A program made the position numbers and the translations under genes. From NCBI GenBank assembly GCA_032164295.1, contig JAJHTX010000004.1, positions 2,108,001 through 2,172,000 of the forward strand: a DNA stretch of 64,000 nt, given 5' to 3'. Origin of the DNA: Inonotus obliquus (Eukaryota; Basidiomycota; Agaricomycetes; Hymenochaetales; Hymenochaetaceae). Shown here piece by piece: positions 59,880 to 64,000 of this stretch; within the stretch, counting starts at the first letter, position 1; every line of letters starts with the position of its first letter. The notes under the pieces were generated by a model that was given only the letters and a program-made list of their open reading frames with translations, did no database searches and was not told the DNA's origin.

Positions 59880-60228
59880 ACATTACGACAGGAGAAAGAT
59901 CTCCGTTTCCTTTCAATCAATGAATTTCCATAGGATAGGATAGGACACTCAATACCTTCAACCCTTCGACCCTTCTCCACTTTCCCTACATGGAAGTATG
60001 TTAGGGGCTAGAAAACGCATAAAGGGAAAAAGAAAGGGTGTAACGAATGAACGATACCTAAACGGGAATATGGCGACGGGCGAAATATCTCTTTATAATT
60101 GCGAAATTAGTAGAGTTGGGAAGATGGAGCCGTTATCTTGGGTTCACTGCGTATGAGTAACAGAGTAAGGGGAGGTGAGGTAAATGAATGGGTAAGTGTT
60201 AAAGGAGCCGCCGGTCGGATATACTTAC

Positions 60229-60500
60229 TTCAGGTCCAAAGTGGATAAGATCACCAGACGTGTCGTTTTCGACTTGGGATGTATGGATGTATTCATTGCA
60301 CATTTCTTTCCCTCCCCTGGGCCTGTGAAATGAACCATAGCTACATAACTGTAAATTAAATTTGAAGGCTTGAAAAAAATGACTCACCAGGTCCTGGTTT
60401 GCTAGACTCTTTTTCTGTAATGCATACGATCCCGGGAGAAGGACCAATCTCGTTTCCCTGACGGAGTTCGGGATTCGGGAAGTAGAATTATTATCCCGAG
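60229..60500 (-). other. Exon-like patch with splice sites
   Basis: On the minus strand a stretch reads NEIGPSPGIVCITEKESSKP up to a GTGAGT donor at 60387. Its phase continues after the acceptor at 60323 as GPGEGKKCAMNTSIHPKSKT and RLVILSTLDL, ending beside a GTAAGT site at 60228. Two matching splice sites and protein-like text suggest part of a gene. An in-frame stop lies upstream of PELRQGNEIG and no other exons were found. Confidence 0.25.
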
Positions 60501-61055
60501 CACTCAGAGCAGAGCAGAGGAAATTGAGAAGATCCACACTAGAGATCGTGCTCCATTTCTAGGCTTGAGTTCAGTTTCGTTCAAAAAAGAGATATGAGCA
60601 ACTGCGTCGGAGACGGTCAACCTCCCGACACCCCTGAGCACAATAAATCATGCAACGGGTGGGTGATAAGCGTTGCGATGCCACGCTATACCGCTCACCA
60701 TCTACCCCATACCGAAAATTAGGCTTGCTTTGTGGAGTACAGAAGCATTCGCGAGCGATCGGACCTTGCCTTGCAGGCCATTGAATCAATCGTTAAAGCT
60801 AGAGTTGCAGTGACCCTGATCTACTTCTGTTCCTGATCACTCATTCTCCATTCCGCGAACACTGACGTGGACTGGGAAGTTACGGGACGAAGTAACCTTG
60901 AGTCAGGGTAAACTAACAAGTACCGTATTGGTTGCAACCTTGGCAATTACGGCTCGCAAGTACGGAAGAAGGTCGGTGTTGATAGTGTTGATGGCAATGA
61001 GGTAATGTTCCTTCATACTTCCGTTGAAACATTGAAAGACAGAGTAAGGCACCTA

Positions 61056-62445
61056 TTATATTACGACAATTCTTTCCTGCCCACGGTACCGGTCGTTATG
61101 ATACACGCTCTTTCCGGGCTATGACATCAGTGAAACAGAAATACTTCAGTCGCCTCTTTCTACAAAACAAGTGAAGAGAGCTTACCTCCCAACCGGGAAC
61201 ATCCTTCATAATCTCCCTCTCGCGTGCCAGCGCAGCTTGATGACGTCGGTACGCGTCACGGTCGCCCTCTGCTAGGAGTAATGGTACAAGGTGCAATCTC
61301 GACCATACCTTTTCGCGTTGTAACTCCCTAGAGATAATCGCATTAAGCGAGTTTGGAGGAAGTTGCATGTCAGTAAAGCAGGAATGGTCATCGAACAAAG
61401 CCAGGATAGGAAAGGTAAAGAAACATGAAAATATACGGGCAAAGACATATGAGACTGGCAAATGGAAGGACGACAGCTGGATTGCAAGCACTAGATGTCG
61501 AAATAGCGCCGGACTATTTCAGGTTCCAGCCACTTGTGTAGAAAATGGAACAACTATGTCTTTAGTTTCAGGGTACTGAGTGGGATACAAACTGCAAAAG
61601 CCTGCCTTGCAATGGAATGATTCTAGCCACTGCGGACGCGAACTGGAGTCCAGAAGCACCCACAGCAGCCAGGACGACAATAGAGAACATTCCCATACAC
61701 CGAACACGTCCGACAAGCTGAATAAATCAAATCTCCGGCGTTTGTTGACTTTTGCTGCGCATGGACGAGACAGAGCAAATGAGCAAAGCAGCAGTGGAAG
61801 CATGTCTTCCCAGACCCCGGGGACAACGTACTTTCGGACCTCCCTAAAGTGGAGCAGGCATTGAGCCCGGATCAGTATGGGTACATCTGGGTTCGTCCAG
61901 TCGGTCCGGGACAGCTAAGCCCGTGTCCTATTTCAGCAAAGCAGATTAAGCGCCCGATATCGCGTGGCCGTGAGGTCTCGTGGCCATCTATCTGACTGCG
62001 AATGCCTGGAACCACGTCATACGTCACGTCATCGTTGTCTGCTATAGGGGACGCAAATGGGCGGAAAAGAGGAGGCAGAGTCTCAGTCCGTCCAGGACAG
62101 TGGGATTGCCACGAGACGCGTCGAAAGATTCCAGAGAGGGGTCGCATCCACCCGAAGAACCGATAAGAGCGCATGCCGTTACGAAATGAACAGAAAGAAA
62201 GGAGAACCAAAACTGGAAGGAAAGAAAACGACAGTATAACGAGATGATACTGACCGCTTCTCGAGGTTGCCTTGTCCGAGACGATAGAAGCCGAAAGCAC
62301 ATATGCCGAACACGCCAACAACAATAGCGGCGCTTGAAGGTCCGCGAAAAGGAAGATTACGTTTGTACTTGATGCTTTCAAAGCCGCCCGGAGGGGGCAT
62401 ATCCCTGTAGAACGCGAACAATGAGTAGTCAGACGAAAGAGGCAT
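61056..62445 (-). CDS. NDUFA13: Complex I subunit NDUFA13 / GRIM-19 homologue
   Basis: Accessory membrane-anchored subunit of complex I. Exon 1 contains RDMPPPGGFESIKYKRNLP, then the transmembrane segment SSAAIVVGVFGICAFGFYRL and GQGNLEKR. After a 927-nt intron (62254-61328) exon 2 reads ELQREKVWSRLHLVPLLLAE, GDRDAYRRHQAALAREREIM, KDVPGWE. Exon 3 is PGKSVYHNDRYRGQ and a short tail to the TAA at 61056. Every conserved block is present. The start is set at the ATG at 62445; it could instead lie further upstream in a separate small exon, because fungal homologues have only a few residues before DMPPPGG. Confidence 0.9.
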
Positions 62446-62982
62446 GTTGTATGGTTGCTGTCAACGCACTGTCTGTAAGGGAGCGACACTGTAGAAAAAC
62501 CACTGTCAGAACATCGAGTACGATGGTGAAGTTGAAGATTCAATCTTACTGTTGTGTTTATTGTCGCTGTTAGCGCTGGAGGACGATAGGGAGGAGAGCG
62601 TTGGTGATGACTGTGTGACGACACGTGAGAAAGCGATGTGACATTACCTGAAATGGGAATAAATGATGCCGGGGGAAGATGCCGGAAGGGGTGATTGGCA
62701 AAGTGAACAGGACAGACGGGAAGCCTGTTGCAGCACGAAAAAAAAGAAGCGCTCGTTCATTCGTTTATTTGGACACTCGATTGGCTAATCACGGCTGGGC
62801 TACATCGCTAGGTACACACGCTCAAACAATCGTCCTCCTTTCCATCCACCACCATCCTTCCCTTGCCATCCTTTCAACCAACCAGCATTTGTTTTCTTCT
62901 TTATCAAGTCCTGCGATTGGTTGTACTGGTGCCTGAACAAAATCCGACAAACAAGAATACGTAAAAAATATCATTGTAAATC
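62446..62982. promoter_or_regulatory. Shared promoter, NDUFA13 / INO80F-like, with CACGTG
   Basis: 537 bases between divergent starts. An E-box CACGTG is at 62622-62627. CCTTTCC/CCACC pyrimidine tracts precede the plus-strand start. Confidence 0.4.
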
Positions 62983-64000
62983 ATGTCCCGACAAACATCG
63001 CCTGGTCTTGCCTCAGCCCAACAGAACAGTTATTACCGTGATGCACATGGTATTCCTATTGAAAAAAACACGCCGCAGCTCAAGATCGTCTATCGTGCGG
63101 GTGAGCAACACTCTCAGGGCGCATCAGCTCCGCACCCAATTGCCACGTCATCCTCGTCGGGTGGCCGCACAAGGAGCAAAGCATACCAGAGTGGCATCGC
63201 CGCAGGTGCGGAGGACGTCAAGTATGCAGCGAAGTATAGAGATCTAAAGCAAAAAGTAAAGGACATCGAAGCAGTACGTCATCATATCTCATCTCTTCTC
63301 AAAACATATACAAATACCATACAGGACAACGATAGACTGGTATTCAAAGTACTTCAGGCGAAAAGAAACATACAACGTGCAAAACTCGAACGAGCGTCAG
63401 TTCTCGTCTATACTTCGTCTCGATCTCCTGCTGATTTACCTTTTCCCACCCAATCACGTTCCTTCTCACAGAATTTTGTATGAGCGTCTCGGTGCACTTC
63501 CAGCTTCCCCTCCTCAAGCAAATGCGCCTCTGCCTCCTCAGCATGTAGTGCAGCAACAAGTTCCTCCAGGTGGCCCGGGATCGCGCCATCCAGATGCTCA
63601 GCCGTACGGGCAGTCAGGCCGTCACCAGCGTGTGTCTGGCCCTCCTGCTTCTCACCACCATCATAGACACCACCAACAGCCAATTCAGCCCGCTCCTCCG
63701 CATGTTTCTCCGCCCCAGCATCATCCGCAAGCTCACCACCCGCACCCTCCACCGCGCGATGCGGCACATCCAGGTCAGCTCCCGATTACGCATGCGCAAC
63801 AAGTCACTACAATCCAAACGCCCGAAGGCCCGTTAGTAGTTGTTGCAGGACCCGATGGACTCCCTGTTACTACCGCAGATGGGCATTTCATTCCCGCACG
63901 AGAGATTCATCATCCCCCTCCGGCATCAGCAAGTCACACGAGAAAGCGTGGCGGAAGAGTTAGCAAAGATGTTCGCGAAGCGCGAGAAAGGGAGGCACGT
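62983..64000 (+). CDS. INO80 complex subunit F-like protein, partial
   Basis: Likely nuclear subunit of the INO80 chromatin remodeller. The ATG at 62983 gives MSRQTSPGLASAQQNSYYRD. The first exon ends KYRDLKQKVKDIEA; exon 2 reads DNDRLVFKVLQAKRNIQRAK. After a GTCAG...ACAG intron exon 3 reads ILYERLGALPASPP. This KYxxLKxKxKxIExDNDxLxxKVLxxKxxIxRxxLERxILYERL block is the INO80F domain. A long His/Pro/Gln-rich part follows, then RKRGGRVSKDVREARERE, cut by the window edge. The C-terminus is unseen. Confidence 0.82.

Larger units (their letters stand above)
54329..61055. other. Gene desert with stuttering repeats
   Basis: About 6.7 kb with no recognisable gene. 54.5-56.5 kb has scattered 60-130 codon frames on both strands without motifs. 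56.5-60.2 kb is dense in short local duplications of many different words, listed separately. One exon-like patch lies at 60229-60500. Confidence 0.55.

Noticed and set aside
61872..62624. 250-codon minus frame
   Set aside because: Overlaps NDUFA13 exon 1 in another frame and its long intron; no protein-family signal.

Overview
The window is nuclear DNA of a filamentous basidiomycete, most likely an Agaricomycete. The evidence is dense genes on both strands, many phase-conserved GT-AG introns of about 42-82 nt, a velvet-family regulator (VelB type), a VTC1 polyphosphate-complex subunit, and fungal forms of respiratory complex I subunits. I saw no rRNA, tRNA, CRISPR array or intact transposon. 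Names come from reading translated exons against remembered family motifs; no database search was run.

Layout. Bases 1-1850 are gene-free and full of short stuttering repeats. From 2.1 to 25.9 kb lies ordinary gene-rich DNA: VTC1, an unknown protein, SWC4 (SWR1/NuA4), a REB1-like Myb factor, a HMG-box protein, a RING E3 ligase, a large DH-domain RhoGEF, a low-complexity protein, a mitochondrial PPR protein and VelB. From 26 to 31.3 kb there is little apart from a broken RNA polymerase II RPB1 fragment and a strong palindrome. BUD31 and a small CxC/CxxC protein follow.

From 34.3 to 43.9 kb is a compact block with four complex I genes: NDUFA1/MWFE, NDUFA8, assembly factor NDUFAF3 and NDUFS8. 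They are interleaved with lipoate-protein ligase, a GNAT acetyltransferase, a small unknown protein and prefoldin subunit 2. A fifth complex I gene, NDUFA13/GRIM-19, lies at 61-62.4 kb. This is an unusual functional concentration for a eukaryotic chromosome.

From 44 to 48.5 kb are unrecognised exon-like pieces and a decayed second copy of the GNAT gene. A two-HMG-box protein with an 820-nt intron occupies 50.2-54 kb. About 6.7 kb (54.3-61 kb) then has no recognisable gene and shows the same stuttering repeats as the left end. The window closes with NDUFA13 (927-nt intron) and the start of an INO80-subunit-F-like gene that runs off the edge.

Many neighbours are head-to-head pairs sharing 140-540 bp promoters. 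I found no clearly novel multi-gene system. The best leads are the complex I cluster, the decayed duplications, the very long introns and the inverted repeats.
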